A stretch of DNA of 64,000 bases from Spongorhabdus nitratireducens. GTDB lineage: Bacteria > Pseudomonadota > Gammaproteobacteria > Pseudomonadales > Endozoicomonadaceae. A model generated the notes under the pieces. It saw only the letters and a list, made by a program, of their open reading frames with translations. It made no database searches and was not told the origin of the DNA. A program made the translations under genes and the position numbers. Below are positions 25,914-36,679 of this stretch, one piece after another. The DNA lies in contig CANDOC010000008.1 of assembly GCA_947387575.1 (NCBI GenBank), forward strand, positions 232,143-296,142. The letters are read 5' to 3'. Within the stretch, counting starts at the first letter, position 1, and every line of letters starts with the position of its first letter.

Positions 25914-28505
25914 GTGCTGAATAAGAAAACCACACACAAACTGGCGCTGAGCGCGCTGGCCACAGCCGTAATGGCTGCCTCATCTGCTGCCAGTGCGGGG
26001 CTGATTTTCAGCGAATACGTTGAAGGTTCAGGCACCGATAACAAAGCTTTCGAGCTTTACAACAGTGGATCCACCAAAATTAACCTGGCTGACTACAAAG
26101 TGGTCAAGTTCACCAATGGCGACAAGACAAAAGAAACTGTTCTGACTCTCACTGGTGAACTGGAAGCAGGCAAAACTTACGTTGTTGCTGTTAATAAAGA
26201 CATTGAAGGTGTAACACCTGACACTACCAACAGTGTTGCCAACTTTAGTGGTGATGACCCGCTGCAAATTCAGCTTGTAAGCGACAACAGTGTTGTGGAT
26301 ACCCTGGGTGTTTTCGGTGATGTCGACTTTGGTAAAGACAAAGTTCTGTCCCGTAAGACTGACGGCCTGACACCGGCAACAGAATATGATGCTACTCAGT
26401 GGGAAACCAAGGACAAGACTGATGTACTTGGTTTTGGCTTCAAGCCAGGCGAACAGGGCACTGGCCCACAAATTCCCGACTTTGTTGACTGTGGCGCATC
26501 CACCCTGCGTATTTCTGCCGTTCAGGGCAACAGTGCTGAATCTCCGGAAAAAGGCAACTACGTACAGGTTGAAGGTGTTGTTACCCGCACTCTGTACAAT
26601 CAGTACTACATCGAGCAGGTACGTGGTTCAGGTGATGCAGAAGGCACATCTGTTGCTGTCCGTGTATACGATGCCAAGAATAAGCCTGCTGTAGGTGACC
26701 GTGTCACCGTTCAGGGTAAAGTTGAAGAACGTTACGACGTAACCCAGCTGACTGACGTTAAAGATGGCAGATACAAACAGTGTGCAACTGGTCAAACTGT
26801 ACCGCAAACCACTGTAAACATGCCGGCCGATGGCAATTTCGAAGCCCTCGAAAGCATGAACGTTGTACTGAACCCGATGAGTGGAGATGGCAACGGCGAC
26901 GGCAAGAATGACGAAGCATTCTTTGTCACCGAAATGTACAACCTGAACCGCTACGCCGACCTCGTTGTATCCAGTGGTAGCAACCTGCACAAGCCGACCA
27001 ACAAAAACCCGGCTGGCAGCCAGGCCGCTATCGACGAGCAGGCCCGTAACGACAAGAACAAGCTGATCATTGATGACGGCGATTCCCGTCAGTATCTGGC
27101 GAAGATTTCTTACCTGCCAGATCTGGATTCCCAGCACCCGGTACGTGTTGGTGACCGCATTGATTCCGGAATGGAAGGCATTATCAGTCAGGGCTTCGGT
27201 AGCTACCGCCTGATTCCTGCTGGCAACATTACTGTCGACAGCAGCGCCCATCCGCGCGTTGAAAACCCGGCTTCTCCTGCTTCAGGTTTGCTGCGTGTAG
27301 GTAGCTTCAACGTACTGAACTACTTTAATGGTTTCCGCAATGAAGACGGTACCATTGACTGGGCCAAGTCCGACAAGGGCAACTCTCGTGGTGCCAACAC
27401 TGAAGCAGAATTCAAGCGTCAAAGCTCCAAGATCGTGACCGCTCTGGCACGCATGGAAGCAGACGTTGTTGGTATTCTGGAAATGGAAAACGACGGTTGG
27501 GATGACACCAGTGCTATCCATAACCTGGTAACCGAACTGAATGCTTCTTCTGAAAAGGCTACCGGCAAGGATTACGCCTTCGTTCAGACTACTGAGAAGT
27601 TCATCGGTAGTGACGTGATCAAGGTTTCCATCATCTACAACAAGGCTGCTGTAGAGCCAGTTGGCAATCCGGTTATTCTGACTGAATACCCGTTCGATGA
27701 AACAACTGCCAAGCATCGTCCGCCGATGATCCAGACCTTCAAACAGAAGAGTGATAACAAGGAAATTACTGTTGTTATCAACCACTTCAAGTCCAAGGGT
27801 TCAAACTGTAACAGTCTGGCAGACCCTGAAGACAAGTTTGGTCAGGGCAACTGTAACCGTCAGCGTGTAGCTGCAGCTGAAACACTGGGCAAGTTCCTGC
27901 AGCAGGAACATGCTAACGATGATGTCCTGATCATCGGTGACCTGAATGCTTACGCCAAGGAAGATCCGGTTCTGGTTCTGACTCAAGACGACAGCAACCG
28001 TGCTATCGAAAAGTCTGTACGCGATGACAGCAACGTCTACAGCGCTGTAGCAACAGACTACCATTTGGGTTACACCAACCTGGCCGGTACCAACCCGACT
28101 TCATACGTGTATGGCGGTGAGACCGGAGCTCTGGACCATGCAATCGGCAGCCCCTCTCTGGCAGGTAAAGTCAAGAAGGTGTATGACTGGTCCATCAACG
28201 CTATGGAACTGCGCGGTCAGGATTACAATGACGAGTTTTACCGCAGCCGAGATGGCAAGACTGTTGACCTGAAAACAACTGAAGACGGCTCTCGTGAATG
28301 GTTCGCCAAGCTGGTAGATGCCAACTCTCCATTCCGTTCTTCCGACCACGATCCGGTACTCATTGATGTTGATCTGAGCTCCGAGCCGACACCTCCGACA
28401 CCGACCCCTCCGTCCAGCGGTGGCAGCGATGGCGGCAGCTTCGGCTTCCCGATGCTGGCTCTGGGTCTGATGTCCCTGCTGGGTCTGCGTCGTAAAAAGC
28501 GTTAA
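25914..28505 (+). CDS. ExeM/NucH-family extracellular nuclease with GlyGly-CTERM tag
   Basis: An 863-residue exported nuclease. Order: signal peptide (ending ASSAASA), lamin-tail-like domain (GLIFSEYVEGSGTDNKAFEL), OB-fold region (about 190-320), endonuclease/exonuclease/phosphatase domain (about 460-835) and C-terminal sorting tag. The EEP domain has the catalytic motifs GSFNVLNYF, LEMENDGW, INHFKSKGSNC, IGDLNAYAKEDP and SSDHDPVLIDV. The end is a Pro-rich linker, GGSDGGSFG, a hydrophobic helix and LRRKKR, which is the GlyGly-CTERM pattern. Relatives degrade extracellular DNA and are moved by type II secretion. A GTG start at 25914 with CGGAG six bases before it is preferred to the ATG at 25884, which would put extra residues before the signal. 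Confidence 0.92.
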   Translation: MLNKKTTHKLALSALATAVMAASSAASAGLIFSEYVEGSGTDNKAFELYNSGSTKINLADYKVVKFTNGDKTKETVLTLTGELEAGKTYVVAVNKDIEGVTPDTTNSVANFSGDDPLQIQLVSDNSVVDTLGVFGDVDFGKDKVLSRKTDGLTPATEYDATQWETKDKTDVLGFGFKPGEQGTGPQIPDFVDCGASTLRISAVQGNSAESPEKGNYVQVEGVVTRTLYNQYYIEQVRGSGDAEGTSVAVRVYDAKNKPAVGDRVTVQGKVEERYDVTQLTDVKDGRYKQCATGQTVPQTTVNMPADGNFEALESMNVVLNPMSGDGNGDGKNDEAFFVTEMYNLNRYADLVVSSGSNLHKPTNKNPAGSQAAIDEQARNDKNKLIIDDGDSRQYLAKISYLPDLDSQHPVRVGDRIDSGMEGIISQGFGSYRLIPAGNITVDSSAHPRVENPASPASGLLRVGSFNVLNYFNGFRNEDGTIDWAKSDKGNSRGANTEAEFKRQSSKIVTALARMEADVVGILEMENDGWDDTSAIHNLVTELNASSEKATGKDYAFVQTTEKFIGSDVIKVSIIYNKAAVEPVGNPVILTEYPFDETTAKHRPPMIQTFKQKSDNKEITVVINHFKSKGSNCNSLADPEDKFGQGNCNRQRVAAAETLGKFLQQEHANDDVLIIGDLNAYAKEDPVLVLTQDDSNRAIEKSVRDDSNVYSAVATDYHLGYTNLAGTNPTSYVYGGETGALDHAIGSPSLAGKVKKVYDWSINAMELRGQDYNDEFYRSRDGKTVDLKTTEDGSREWFAKLVDANSPFRSSDHDPVLIDVDLSSEPTPPTPTPPSSGGSDGGSFGFPMLALGLMSLLGLRRKKR

Positions 28506-28544
28506 TTAACAGCCAGATGCCTTACATTTGGTAAACCCCTATTG

Positions 28545-28579
28545 ACAGCCACTCAGCCCGTTTGGGTGGCTGTTTTTTT
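28545..28579 (+). terminator. exeM terminator
   Basis: ACAGCCAC pairs with GTGGCTGT, with an inner CCCG/GGG pairing, and is followed by T7. It lies 40 bases after the nuclease stop and separates it from the T2SS operon. Confidence 0.85.
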
Positions 28580-28804
28580 ATGCTGATAAATGTTCTAATC
28601 CCGAACTTTTGCGTGAAATGTCAGTACATTGTCAGCTATTTACTTTTGTCTACGGCATTTCTGTATATTTTTCGCCTGATCGAGCTGTTTTACTAATCAC
28701 AACAATTTAACAACAGCCTGGCATGATTTGATGACGCCTGTTTCGACGAGACCATTTTATGTGCGCCTCTCACAGCCCCCTTATCTCTAAAATCCGGTTC
28801 TGAT

Positions 28805-29650
28805 ATGACACGTCTTGATAACTCCGAATACCGTCGTGTCATGACCTGGCTTGCTTCAAAACAGAAATCACTGGCAACCGTCATTGAATGCCTGCTGATT
28901 ATAGTTTTGATGTATTTGCTGGCAGGGCTGTTCTGGCAGGTATTCGAAACCCTTTCTGAAAAACCGGCGACCAGCAGTGTCAATAATCTGGCGTCTGTTT
29001 CCAGTACTCATATTAAAAGTGAGCCCCGCTATCCGGCCCTTGATAGTTTCGAGTTTTTTGGCGCGGCGCCAAAAGCTGTTGCAGTCAAACCCGCCAAGCA
29101 GGCCGATATAGCAGCAATTCCCCGATCTCGCCTGCCTCTGCGTCTAACTGGATTACTGGCCCATCCAAATCCACAACATGCACTCGCTATTGTAGAGAAC
29201 AGAGGATCCCAGCGTAGCTACCGCATCGGTGAAACCATCAGGCCGCAACAGGCCAAAGTCATCGCCATACATCCCGACCGGGTGATTGTTCAGGTTGAGG
29301 GTAAAGACCAAGCATTGATGCTTTATCCCAACCAGAAAACATCAACGGTACTTCAGGTTAATAATCGCCCGTCTTCCCTGAAAGAGCTGGCGCAGAACCC
29401 AAAGAAAATCACTGAACTGATATCCATCTCTCCGGTACGTAACGGTTACCGGGTTAATCCGAAAAAGCATCCGGAACTTTTCCAGCAAGCGGGCTTACAG
29501 CGTAATGACATTGTTGTGGCAATGAATGGCCATGACCTGAAAGATCCGGCCTCAGTTCTTGAGATTCTTAACAATATTGACACCCTGCAACGAGTCGACC
29601 TGACGGTTGAGCGTGAAGGAATGCTGCATCAGGTTGAACTGTCACTATGA
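28805..29650 (+). CDS. gspC: type II secretion protein C
   Basis: A 281-residue bitopic inner-membrane protein: short cytoplasmic tail, one membrane helix (about 27-47), a periplasmic homology region (about 100-180, PLRLTGLLAHPNPQHALAIV) and a C-terminal PDZ domain (about 205-281, GLQRNDIVVAMNGHDLKDPA). GspC links the inner-membrane platform to the secretin and helps select substrates. First gene of the operon; its stop overlaps the gspD start by four bases. The region before it (from 28580) must hold the operon promoter. Confidence 0.93.
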   Translation: MTRLDNSEYRRVMTWLASKQKSLATVIECLLIIVLMYLLAGLFWQVFETLSEKPATSSVNNLASVSSTHIKSEPRYPALDSFEFFGAAPKAVAVKPAKQADIAAIPRSRLPLRLTGLLAHPNPQHALAIVENRGSQRSYRIGETIRPQQAKVIAIHPDRVIVQVEGKDQALMLYPNQKTSTVLQVNNRPSSLKELAQNPKKITELISISPVRNGYRVNPKKHPELFQQAGLQRNDIVVAMNGHDLKDPASVLEILNNIDTLQRVDLTVEREGMLHQVELSL

Positions 29651-31722
29651 AAATAAAAGCTCCCTTTATCAAAGGCCTGCGTGCAGGCTGCCTGCTGGCT
29701 TCGCTACTGTTTACCCTGCCGTCCTGGGCTGCCGGCTATGCTGCCAGTTTCAACAATGCAGATATCGGTGAATTTATCAACACCGTCAGTGCCGCACTGG
29801 GTCGCACCATCATTATTGACCCGGCCGTCAAAGGTAAAATCACTGTTCGCTCCTATGACGAGCTGACCGAAGAGCAGTATTACCAGCTGTTCCTTGGGGT
29901 ACTGGAGGTTCACGGCTTTGCGGTTCTGGAGCAACAGAACAATATCCTTAAAGTCGTTCGTAACAAGGACAGTAAAACATCTGCACTTCCACTGACGTCT
30001 GATACCGGAAATGCCGATGACCGCCTGATTACTTGGGTACTGCCGGTTAACAACGTACCCGTGCGAGAACTGTCTCCGATTCTGCGACAGCTGAATGAAA
30101 CTTATGGCGCTGTCGTTAACTTCAATCCTTCAAACACTCTGATCATGACCGGCCGGGCAGCCAATATCGAGCGTCTGGTCAGCATTGTTGAGCGCATCGA
30201 TCAGGTCGGCGCCAAATCAGTTGAAGTTGTCAGCCTGCAGCATACTTCCCCACAGGAAATGGCCCGGATTCTGACCAGTGTATACCTGGGCAAAACTGAC
30301 ACATTGACCACCGTGGTAGCCAACGAACAGGGTAATCAGGTCATTCTGTCCGGCAGCGCCGTCAAGATTGACCGAATGAAAAAGCTGGCTCTGCAACTGG
30401 ACTCCGAACGGGCAGTCGGTGCCGGTAACAGCCGTGTATTTTATCTGCGCTATGCGCGCGCCAAGGATATGGAACCCGTGCTGGAAGGTGCAGCAGAATC
30501 CTATATGCAAAGCGCTGCCGGCAAGAAAACCAGCAGCAAGGTGAGTATCGAGGTTCACGAGCAGAATAATGCTCTGGTTGTCACCGCGCCGATGGAGCTG
30601 ATGAATACTCTGGAGCGCCTGATTAACGAACTGGATATTCGTCGTGCCCAGGTCATGGTTGAAGCCATTATTGCTGAAGTCGGTGAGGGTGACGGTATTA
30701 ATCTGTCACTACAGCTGGCCAGCAAGGACGGTTCTGTTATCCAGTTTCAGGACGGCTCCACTGTACCCATTGGTGAAATCGCTGCTGCTGCAGTCAAGGC
30801 AAGAGGTGAAAAAGGAACAACCACTACCACGACCAAAAGTGATGGCACCGTTATAACCCAGACGACACCGGACAAGGATGGAGACTACTCCGCCTTGTCC
30901 AGCGCTCTGGGCAGACTTTCAGGCGCTGCGTTTGCGGTCACTTCCGGTAACTGGGCCGCACTGTTGCAGGCGGTTTCCACCTCCAGCAAGTCCAATGTAC
31001 TGTCTACACCAAGCCTGATGACTCTCGATAACCAGCCGGCTTTTTTCATCGTTGGTGACGAAGTCCCTACTCTGACCGGTTCAACGTCAGGCAGTAACAA
31101 CGATAACCCTTACCAGACCATTGAAAGACGTCAGGTCGGTGTAAAACTGCAGGTTACTCCTCAGGTCAACGAGGGCGATGCAGTTCGTCTCGATATCGAA
31201 CAGGAAGTATCAAAGGTTAATGGTCGTACCCCTGTCGACGTTACCTTCTCGACCCGTCAGGTTAAAACATCGGTTATGGTGCGCAGCGGTGATACCGTTG
31301 TTATCGGCGGCCTTATTGACGACGACGTTCAGGAAAGTGTCTCCAAGATTCCGCTACTGGGTGACATCCCCTATGTTGGGCAATTATTTCGCTCTACTTC
31401 CAGCAAAAAGACCAAGCGTAATCTGATGGTCTTTATCCGTCCCACCATTATTCGTGATGACGATATGCTCAAAGCCGTCAGTGCTAGCAAATACAGTCTG
31501 ATTCGTGCCGAGCAGCTGGTTCAGAATGAGAAAGGCATCAATATGATGCCAGATCACGATGTACCGGTTCTGCCCAAGAAGATGACCCAGGCTGAAGAAC
31601 TGATGCAGAACCTGAAGCAGGAGCAAGAAAAGAAGCAAATCAAGCCTGCGCCGACAACAGCCGCTGCCCGCGGTTTGTATGATCCTGCTGACACAGTATT
31701 TCCTGGCGAGAGTAATAGCTGA
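29647..31722 (+). CDS. gspD: type II secretion secretin
   Basis: A 691-residue outer-membrane channel subunit. Signal peptide ([13 protein letters not shown]), N0 domain ([20 protein letters not shown]), N1-N3 repeats ([15 protein letters not shown] and similar), and the secretin core with [30 protein letters not shown] and [21 protein letters not shown]3 contains a low-complexity Thr/Lys insert near residue 390-410, a known variable loop. The C-terminus after FIRPTIIRD is about 90 residues, Lys/Gln-rich, and may carry pilotin-binding determinants. No gspS pilotin gene lies nearby. The stop overlaps gspE. Confidence 0.95.
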   Translation: MKIKAPFIKGLRAGCLLASLLFTLPSWAAGYAASFNNADIGEFINTVSAALGRTIIIDPAVKGKITVRSYDELTEEQYYQLFLGVLEVHGFAVLEQQNNILKVVRNKDSKTSALPLTSDTGNADDRLITWVLPVNNVPVRELSPILRQLNETYGAVVNFNPSNTLIMTGRAANIERLVSIVERIDQVGAKSVEVVSLQHTSPQEMARILTSVYLGKTDTLTTVVANEQGNQVILSGSAVKIDRMKKLALQLDSERAVGAGNSRVFYLRYARAKDMEPVLEGAAESYMQSAAGKKTSSKVSIEVHEQNNALVVTAPMELMNTLERLINELDIRRAQVMVEAIIAEVGEGDGINLSLQLASKDGSVIQFQDGSTVPIGEIAAAAVKARGEKGTTTTTTKSDGTVITQTTPDKDGDYSALSSALGRLSGAAFAVTSGNWAALLQAVSTSSKSNVLSTPSLMTLDNQPAFFIVGDEVPTLTGSTSGSNNDNPYQTIERRQVGVKLQVTPQVNEGDAVRLDIEQEVSKVNGRTPVDVTFSTRQVKTSVMVRSGDTVVIGGLIDDDVQESVSKIPLLGDIPYVGQLFRSTSSKKTKRNLMVFIRPTIIRDDDMLKAVSASKYSLIRAEQLVQNEKGINMMPDHDVPVLPKKMTQAEELMQNLKQEQEKKQIKPAPTTAAARGLYDPADTVFPGESNS

Positions 31723-33230
31723 TGGAAGCGGCCACATCCCGGGTAGAAGGAAGACCTCTGCCTTTCCCGTTCGCCAACCGGTTTAGAGTTTTTGTCGACT
31801 ACACGGGTAGCGATGGGGATAACCTATCTGCTCCCGTACTTTGCTGCGAACAAAATCCCAAGGCAGGAATCCTTGCAGAAGTGCGCCGGGTACTGGGCAC
31901 TTCTTTTAGTGTCAAAAAACTGCCAGAGGATGAGTTCGCAACCCGGCTTGCAGCTATTTATCAGCAGGACTCTTCATCTGCACGACAGCTAATGAATGAT
32001 ATCGGCAGTGATGAAGAGTTACAGGCTCTGGCAGAAGAACTACCTGATAGTGAAGACCTGCTGGAAGCAGACGACGGCGCACCCATTATCCGCATGATCA
32101 ACGCCATGCTGAGCGAATCCATTCGTGATGGTGCATCGGATATCCATATCGAAACCTTTGAGAATCAGCTGGTTATCCGTTTCCGGGTTGATGGTGTGTT
32201 GCGAGAAATTCTGCGTCCCCAGCGTAAGCTGGCGGCGCTACTGGTATCCCGAATCAAGGTTATGGCGAAACTCGATATCGCCGAGAAGCGGGTGCCACAA
32301 GATGGCCGAATTTCCCTGCGTCTCGGTGGTAAAGCGGTTGATGTGCGGGTTTCTACCCTGCCAACCCGCCATGGTGAACGGATTGTAATGCGTCTGCTGG
32401 ATCGCAGCAGCGTCCGGTTTGAGCTGGGCCGACTGGGAATGTCCAGCCAGATCTGCACAAGTTTTCGGGAACAGCTGCAGAAGCCTCATGGCATTCTACT
32501 GGTGACCGGGCCGACAGGCTCCGGTAAAAGTACCACGCTGTATTCCGGCATCAGTGAAATCAATATACCCGGTCGCAATATCATGACCGTGGAAGACCCG
32601 GTGGAATATGATCTGGAAGGCATTGGCCAGACCCAGGTTAATCCCAAGGTCGATATGACCTTTGCCCGCGGACTGAGGGCCATGCTGCGTCAGGATCCTG
32701 ACGTGGTCATGATCGGTGAAATCCGGGATCTGGAAACTGCAGAAATCGCAGTGCAGGCCTCTCTGACCGGTCACCTGGTGCTCAGCACCCTGCATACCAA
32801 TACCGCTATTGGTGCCATTACCCGTTTGCGGGACATGGGGATTGAGCCATTCCTGCTCTCTTCCAGCCTGCTGGGTGTATTGGCGCAACGTCTGGTACGA
32901 ACTCTTTGTACTGAATGTCGTGAACCTTACCAGCCTTCTGATACCGAACGTCAACGGCTGAATATGTTGCCGAGTGACACTCGCCCACTGTGGCAGGCCA
33001 AAGGCTGTAGCTCATGTCGAAATACCGGTTATAAGGGCCGAAGCGGAATTTACGAACTGTTTCTGGTTAATGACGACATTCGCCAGCTGATTCACAGCGG
33101 TAGCGGCGAGTCAGAGATAGAAGCTGTTATCCGTAATGAGTGGCCTGCTATTCAGCAGGATGGTTACAACAAGGTACTGGCAGGTATTACCACCCTGTCA
33201 GAAGTCCTGCGTGTGACCCGGGATCGATAG
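31722..33230 (+). CDS. gspE: type II secretion ATPase
   Basis: A 502-residue hexameric cytoplasmic ATPase that drives pseudopilus assembly. The N1E/N2E region binds GspL. Walker A is GPTGSGKST (about 262-270), followed by the Asp box, Walker B-type VVMIGEIRD, and the His box region [10 protein letters not shown] four-cysteine zinc module (CTEC ... CSSC, about residues 395-430) is intact, as in other GspE. The ATG overlaps the gspD stop (TGATG), so expression is coupled. Confidence 0.95.
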   Translation: MEAATSRVEGRPLPFPFANRFRVFVDYTGSDGDNLSAPVLCCEQNPKAGILAEVRRVLGTSFSVKKLPEDEFATRLAAIYQQDSSSARQLMNDIGSDEELQALAEELPDSEDLLEADDGAPIIRMINAMLSESIRDGASDIHIETFENQLVIRFRVDGVLREILRPQRKLAALLVSRIKVMAKLDIAEKRVPQDGRISLRLGGKAVDVRVSTLPTRHGERIVMRLLDRSSVRFELGRLGMSSQICTSFREQLQKPHGILLVTGPTGSGKSTTLYSGISEINIPGRNIMTVEDPVEYDLEGIGQTQVNPKVDMTFARGLRAMLRQDPDVVMIGEIRDLETAEIAVQASLTGHLVLSTLHTNTAIGAITRLRDMGIEPFLLSSSLLGVLAQRLVRTLCTECREPYQPSDTERQRLNMLPSDTRPLWQAKGCSSCRNTGYKGRSGIYELFLVNDDIRQLIHSGSGESEIEAVIRNEWPAIQQDGYNKVLAGITTLSEVLRVTRDR

Positions 33231-34457
33231 ATGGCGCTGTATTCCTATACGGCGCTCGACGCCAAAGGCAAAACCCGCAAGGGCGTACAGGAAGCTGACT
33301 CTCCCCGGTTGTTGCGCCAGCAACTCAGGTCAAAAGGGCTGGCCCCGGTTGAGGTCGTACCGGCAACAGCCAGTAATCCTTCTGCCACCAGCAAAGGCGG
33401 CCGGCAACTGTTTGCCCGTAAAGCCAGTGTTGCTGAAGTTGCCATGATCACTCGCCAGCTGGCGACACTGGTTGCAGCTTCCATTCCGCTGGAAGAGTGT
33501 CTTCAGGCTCTGAGTCGCCAGATCAGCAAGCCTCACCTTCAGGCCATGGTAAAGGCGATTCGTACACGGGTACTTGAGGGTCATACACTGGCGGACGCCC
33601 TTGCAGCCTACCCTGCAGTCTTTGACGGCCTGTACCGTGCCATGGTGGCAGCCGGTGAGAAGTCCGGTCATCTGGATATCATTCTGGAGCGGCTTGCAGA
33701 TTATACCGAGCAACGTCAGCAGATCCGCAGCAAGCTGATTCAGGCCATGATCTATCCGGCCATTCTGACGCTGGTTGCTGTCGGAGTGGTTGCCGCACTG
33801 CTGACCACGGTTGTCCCCACCGTTATTGAACAGTTTGAATATGCCGGACAGAACCTGCCGGGCATGACACTTGCTTTGATTTCTGCCAGTGATTTTGTCC
33901 GGGGTTATGGACTGTACGTTCTGGCCAGTGTGTTAATGCTGCTCGTTATTCGGCAGAGGCTGTTACGTAACGACAAACGCCGCCTGACAAATGACCGGAT
34001 AATGTTGCGCCTGCCCGTGTTTGGCGCCGTATTTTCCGGGGTGGAAACCGCCCGTTTTGCCCGTACCCTGAGCATTCTGACCAGTAGCACAGTGCCTTTG
34101 GTCGAGGCGATGTCAATTTCATCCAATGTGCTGGGTAACAGCTTTATACGTCAGAAGATGAAAGCTGCAGCGGAAAAGGTTCGGGAAGGCAGCGCATTAT
34201 GGACGGCACTGGAAAACAGCAACCAGTTTCCTCCCATGATGCTGCACATTATTGCCAGTGGTGAACGTTCGGGAGAATTACCTCCGATGCTGGAACGGGC
34301 TGCAGATGCCCAGGACCGGTTATTTGAGGATCAGGTCAACATCGCACTGGGCATCTTTGGCCCGGCAATGATTGTCCTGATGGCCGGCATGGTGCTGTTT
34401 ATCGTGATGGCCATTCTTACCCCGATGATGGATCTGAATAGTCTGGTCGGCGTTTAA
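33231..34457 (+). CDS. gspF: type II secretion platform protein F
   Basis: A 408-residue polytopic inner-membrane protein with two tandem T2SSF domains (each with an RQLATLVAASIPL-type or ARTLSILTSSTVPL-type opening) and three membrane helices. The N-terminal MALYSYTALDAKGKTRKG is characteristic of GspF. It begins at the base after the gspE stop. It forms the centre of the assembly platform under the pseudopilus. Confidence 0.95.
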   Translation: MALYSYTALDAKGKTRKGVQEADSPRLLRQQLRSKGLAPVEVVPATASNPSATSKGGRQLFARKASVAEVAMITRQLATLVAASIPLEECLQALSRQISKPHLQAMVKAIRTRVLEGHTLADALAAYPAVFDGLYRAMVAAGEKSGHLDIILERLADYTEQRQQIRSKLIQAMIYPAILTLVAVGVVAALLTTVVPTVIEQFEYAGQNLPGMTLALISASDFVRGYGLYVLASVLMLLVIRQRLLRNDKRRLTNDRIMLRLPVFGAVFSGVETARFARTLSILTSSTVPLVEAMSISSNVLGNSFIRQKMKAAAEKVREGSALWTALENSNQFPPMMLHIIASGERSGELPPMLERAADAQDRLFEDQVNIALGIFGPAMIVLMAGMVLFIVMAILTPMMDLNSLVGV

Positions 34458-34499
34458 CCGGCCAGAGAATGATAGTTTTTATTTAGGTAGTTTCTGTTT

Positions 34500-34946
34500 A
34501 TGCGAAACCTGTCTTCAAAGCGTTTAAAGGCACGCCGTACCCAGCAGGGTTTTACCCTGCTGGAAATCATGGTTGTTATTGTGATTCTGGGTGTACTGGC
34601 CAGCCTGGTTGCTCCCAACGTTCTGGGCAATAAAGCCAAAGCTGACCGCCAGAAAGCCATCAGCGATATTGTAGCGCTGGAAAATGCGCTGGAAATGTAT
34701 CACCTGGATAATGGCTTTTATCCCTCTAACGAACAGGGACTGGAAGCACTGGCAAAGACACCTTCCGGTTACCCTGAACCTAAAGCATGGCGTGATAACG
34801 GTTATATTCGCCGCCTGCCAACCGATCCGTGGGGCAACAACTATCACATGCAGGCACCCGGTGAATATGGTCCGATCGATATTTTCTCTGCTGGCGCCGA
34901 CGGCCAGCCGGGTACCGATCAGGATATCGGTAACTGGGATCAGTAA
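34500..34946 (+). CDS. gspG: major pseudopilin
   Basis: A 148-residue type IV-like pseudopilin. Prepilin peptidase should cut before the Phe in QQGFTLLEIMVVIVILG; Glu at position 5 of the mature protein is present. The C-terminal domain keeps the GspG hallmarks PSNEQGLEAL, DPWGNNYHM and GADGQPGTDQDIGNW, the last forming the calcium-binding loop. A prepilin peptidase (GspO/PilD) is not in this window and must be elsewhere. There is a 42-base gap after gspF. Confidence 0.96.
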   Translation: MRNLSSKRLKARRTQQGFTLLEIMVVIVILGVLASLVAPNVLGNKAKADRQKAISDIVALENALEMYHLDNGFYPSNEQGLEALAKTPSGYPEPKAWRDNGYIRRLPTDPWGNNYHMQAPGEYGPIDIFSAGADGQPGTDQDIGNWDQ

Positions 34947-34951
34947 TTTCA

Positions 34952-35584
34952 ATGCCTCACTCAAGGCTGCCCCACTCCCGGGGCTTTACCCTGCTGGAAA
35001 TCATGCTGGTACTGATGCTGCTGGGGCTGTCAGCCAGTCTGATCATCCCCAGCCTGCCCACCGGCAGCGGCTCAGCTCAACTGCAAGAGCAGGCTGACAA
35101 GTTTGCATCACTGGCAAGAGCCGCTCGTCAGCAGGCACTGATAGAAGGGCGCAGCCTGGGTATTGCTGTTGAAAACAAATCCCACGGTTATCATTTTCTG
35201 TCTGTAGAGCACGGACAGTGGAAAAAGATAAACCAGAGCCGCTTATTTAAAGCAGCGGCGCTACCTGATGATATTTCAATTGCCATTACCCCGGGTGATT
35301 CTTTCTGGCAGGAAGCCATTGAGCTGGAACAGTCTGACGACCATACGCTGGCAGAATGGACACCGGTGACCTTTGACCTTGAGCCAACAGAGAACAGCCA
35401 ACCGGAATCTTTGTTCAGTCACTCACCCGACCAAAAGAAGTCACCGGATATCGTGTTCTGGAGCAGTGGTGAAATCTCTCCTGTGCAGGTCAGTTTCTGC
35501 ATCAAGCCCGGCCGCAAGTTATGTCGACAAATCACTCTGGAAGAAACCGGCCAGATTGGTACCGAGGTCGCTGCTGATGCCTAG
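34952..35584 (+). CDS. gspH: minor pseudopilin H
   Basis: A 210-residue minor pseudopilin with cleavage before the Phe in SRGFTLLEIMLVLMLLG. It is longer than the usual ~170-190 residues because of a Gln/Ser/Pro-rich segment (about 145-175, NSQPESLFSHSPDQKKSP). Position after gspG and the family pattern (QARQQALIEGRSLGI-like helix) support the call. It overlaps gspI by eight bases. Confidence 0.88.
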   Translation: MPHSRLPHSRGFTLLEIMLVLMLLGLSASLIIPSLPTGSGSAQLQEQADKFASLARAARQQALIEGRSLGIAVENKSHGYHFLSVEHGQWKKINQSRLFKAAALPDDISIAITPGDSFWQEAIELEQSDDHTLAEWTPVTFDLEPTENSQPESLFSHSPDQKKSPDIVFWSSGEISPVQVSFCIKPGRKLCRQITLEETGQIGTEVAADA

Positions 35585-35978
35585 ACCCGGTCGCCCCAAA
35601 CAGCGCCAACCCGGTTTTACCTTGCTGGAAGTTATGGTTGCAATGGCGGTATTGGCCATTGCCGGTCTGTCTGTTGTAGGCATGGTAAGGGAATCCATCA
35701 GCAATACCCGCTATCTGGCAGACAAACGCCCGGCATACTGGGTAGCCGAAAACGCCATGACCGATATTGTCTTATCCCATCAATTGTCAAAGCAATGGCC
35801 CCCGATGCAATGGCGTACCCGGCCTGTAAAACTGGCAGGAAAAACCTGGTATTTGCGCAGCCGCAGTGTTGAGACGGTGTCTGATGATCTGCGCATGATT
35901 GAAGTCGAAGTACGATCTACAAAAGACAACCGGCAGGCAGCACTCGCCATGCTTCAGAGCCATATGTTGAAGCCATGA
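35577..35978 (+). CDS. gspI: minor pseudopilin I
   Basis: A 133-residue minor pseudopilin. The start ATG overlaps the end of gspH. A longer upstream frame exists but would lie inside gspH and is rejected. Prepilin motif QPGFTLLEVMVAMAVLAIAG, then the conserved YLADKRPAYWVAENAM (typical A/T-x-W-x-A-x-N-x region of GspI). GspI, J and K form the tip complex of the pseudopilus. Confidence 0.92.
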   Translation: MPRPGRPKQRQPGFTLLEVMVAMAVLAIAGLSVVGMVRESISNTRYLADKRPAYWVAENAMTDIVLSHQLSKQWPPMQWRTRPVKLAGKTWYLRSRSVETVSDDLRMIEVEVRSTKDNRQAALAMLQSHMLKP

Positions 35979-36679
35979 GCCAGTGTAGTCTTATATCCAG
36001 ATCAAACCGAAAGCCTGCATCCAGCCAGGGCTTTACCCTGCTGGAAATGCTGCTGGCACTGGCAATTTTTGCCTTGATTGGCATGTCTTCCTGGCAGGTG
36101 CTGAATACAGTCGTCAATGCCCGCAATGTTCAGAGTGAACATTTGCAGAAGCTGGAAGCCATGGACTATGCCTATATGGTGATCAAGCAGGATATACGAC
36201 AAATTGTCAGTCGTGGCGTCAGAATAAACGGCAAAGTATCAAAGCAAGCCATATTTGCCGGAGAGATTCTGGATTCCGATGATCAGGGGCTGACTTTTGT
36301 ACGCGCCGGCTGGATCAATCCTGAATCCCGTCTGCCCCGCTCCGAGCTGCAGCGAGTGTACTACCGGCTGTACGATGGCCAGCTGGAAAGAGGTTATGAC
36401 CGGGTGCTTGATGCACAACCGGGAACCGAGCCTGATTATCAGCCGTTATTATCCGGCCTCAACAGTCTGAAATTCCGGTTCTATTATATCGACGACAAAC
36501 AGCATTCCGGTCAGTGGCAAGACACCTTAAAGGAAGACAGCTGGCCAGCCGCAATAGCGCTGCGCATGACTATGCAGGATGCTGATACCCACAACATTTT
36601 TACTGATGACGACGATTCAGTCATCGAGCGTCGTATTCTGATTCCCGGACAGTGGAGCGAACAGAATGCGAGTTCCTAG
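35975..36679 (+). CDS. gspJ: minor pseudopilin J
   Basis: A 234-residue minor pseudopilin with motif SSQGFTLLEMLLALAIFALIG. The GspJ body includes DYAYMVIKQDIRQIVSRGVR and LQRVYYRLYDGQLERGYDRV. It overlaps gspI by four bases and gspK by 14 bases. Tip-complex component with GspI and GspK. Confidence 0.93.
   Translation: MSQCSLISRSNRKPASSQGFTLLEMLLALAIFALIGMSSWQVLNTVVNARNVQSEHLQKLEAMDYAYMVIKQDIRQIVSRGVRINGKVSKQAIFAGEILDSDDQGLTFVRAGWINPESRLPRSELQRVYYRLYDGQLERGYDRVLDAQPGTEPDYQPLLSGLNSLKFRFYYIDDKQHSGQWQDTLKEDSWPAAIALRMTMQDADTHNIFTDDDDSVIERRILIPGQWSEQNASS

Noticed and set aside
35373..35576. Longer N-terminus for gspI
   Set aside because: It would lie wholly within gspH and bury the prepilin motif; the ATG at 35577 puts the motif at the N-terminus.
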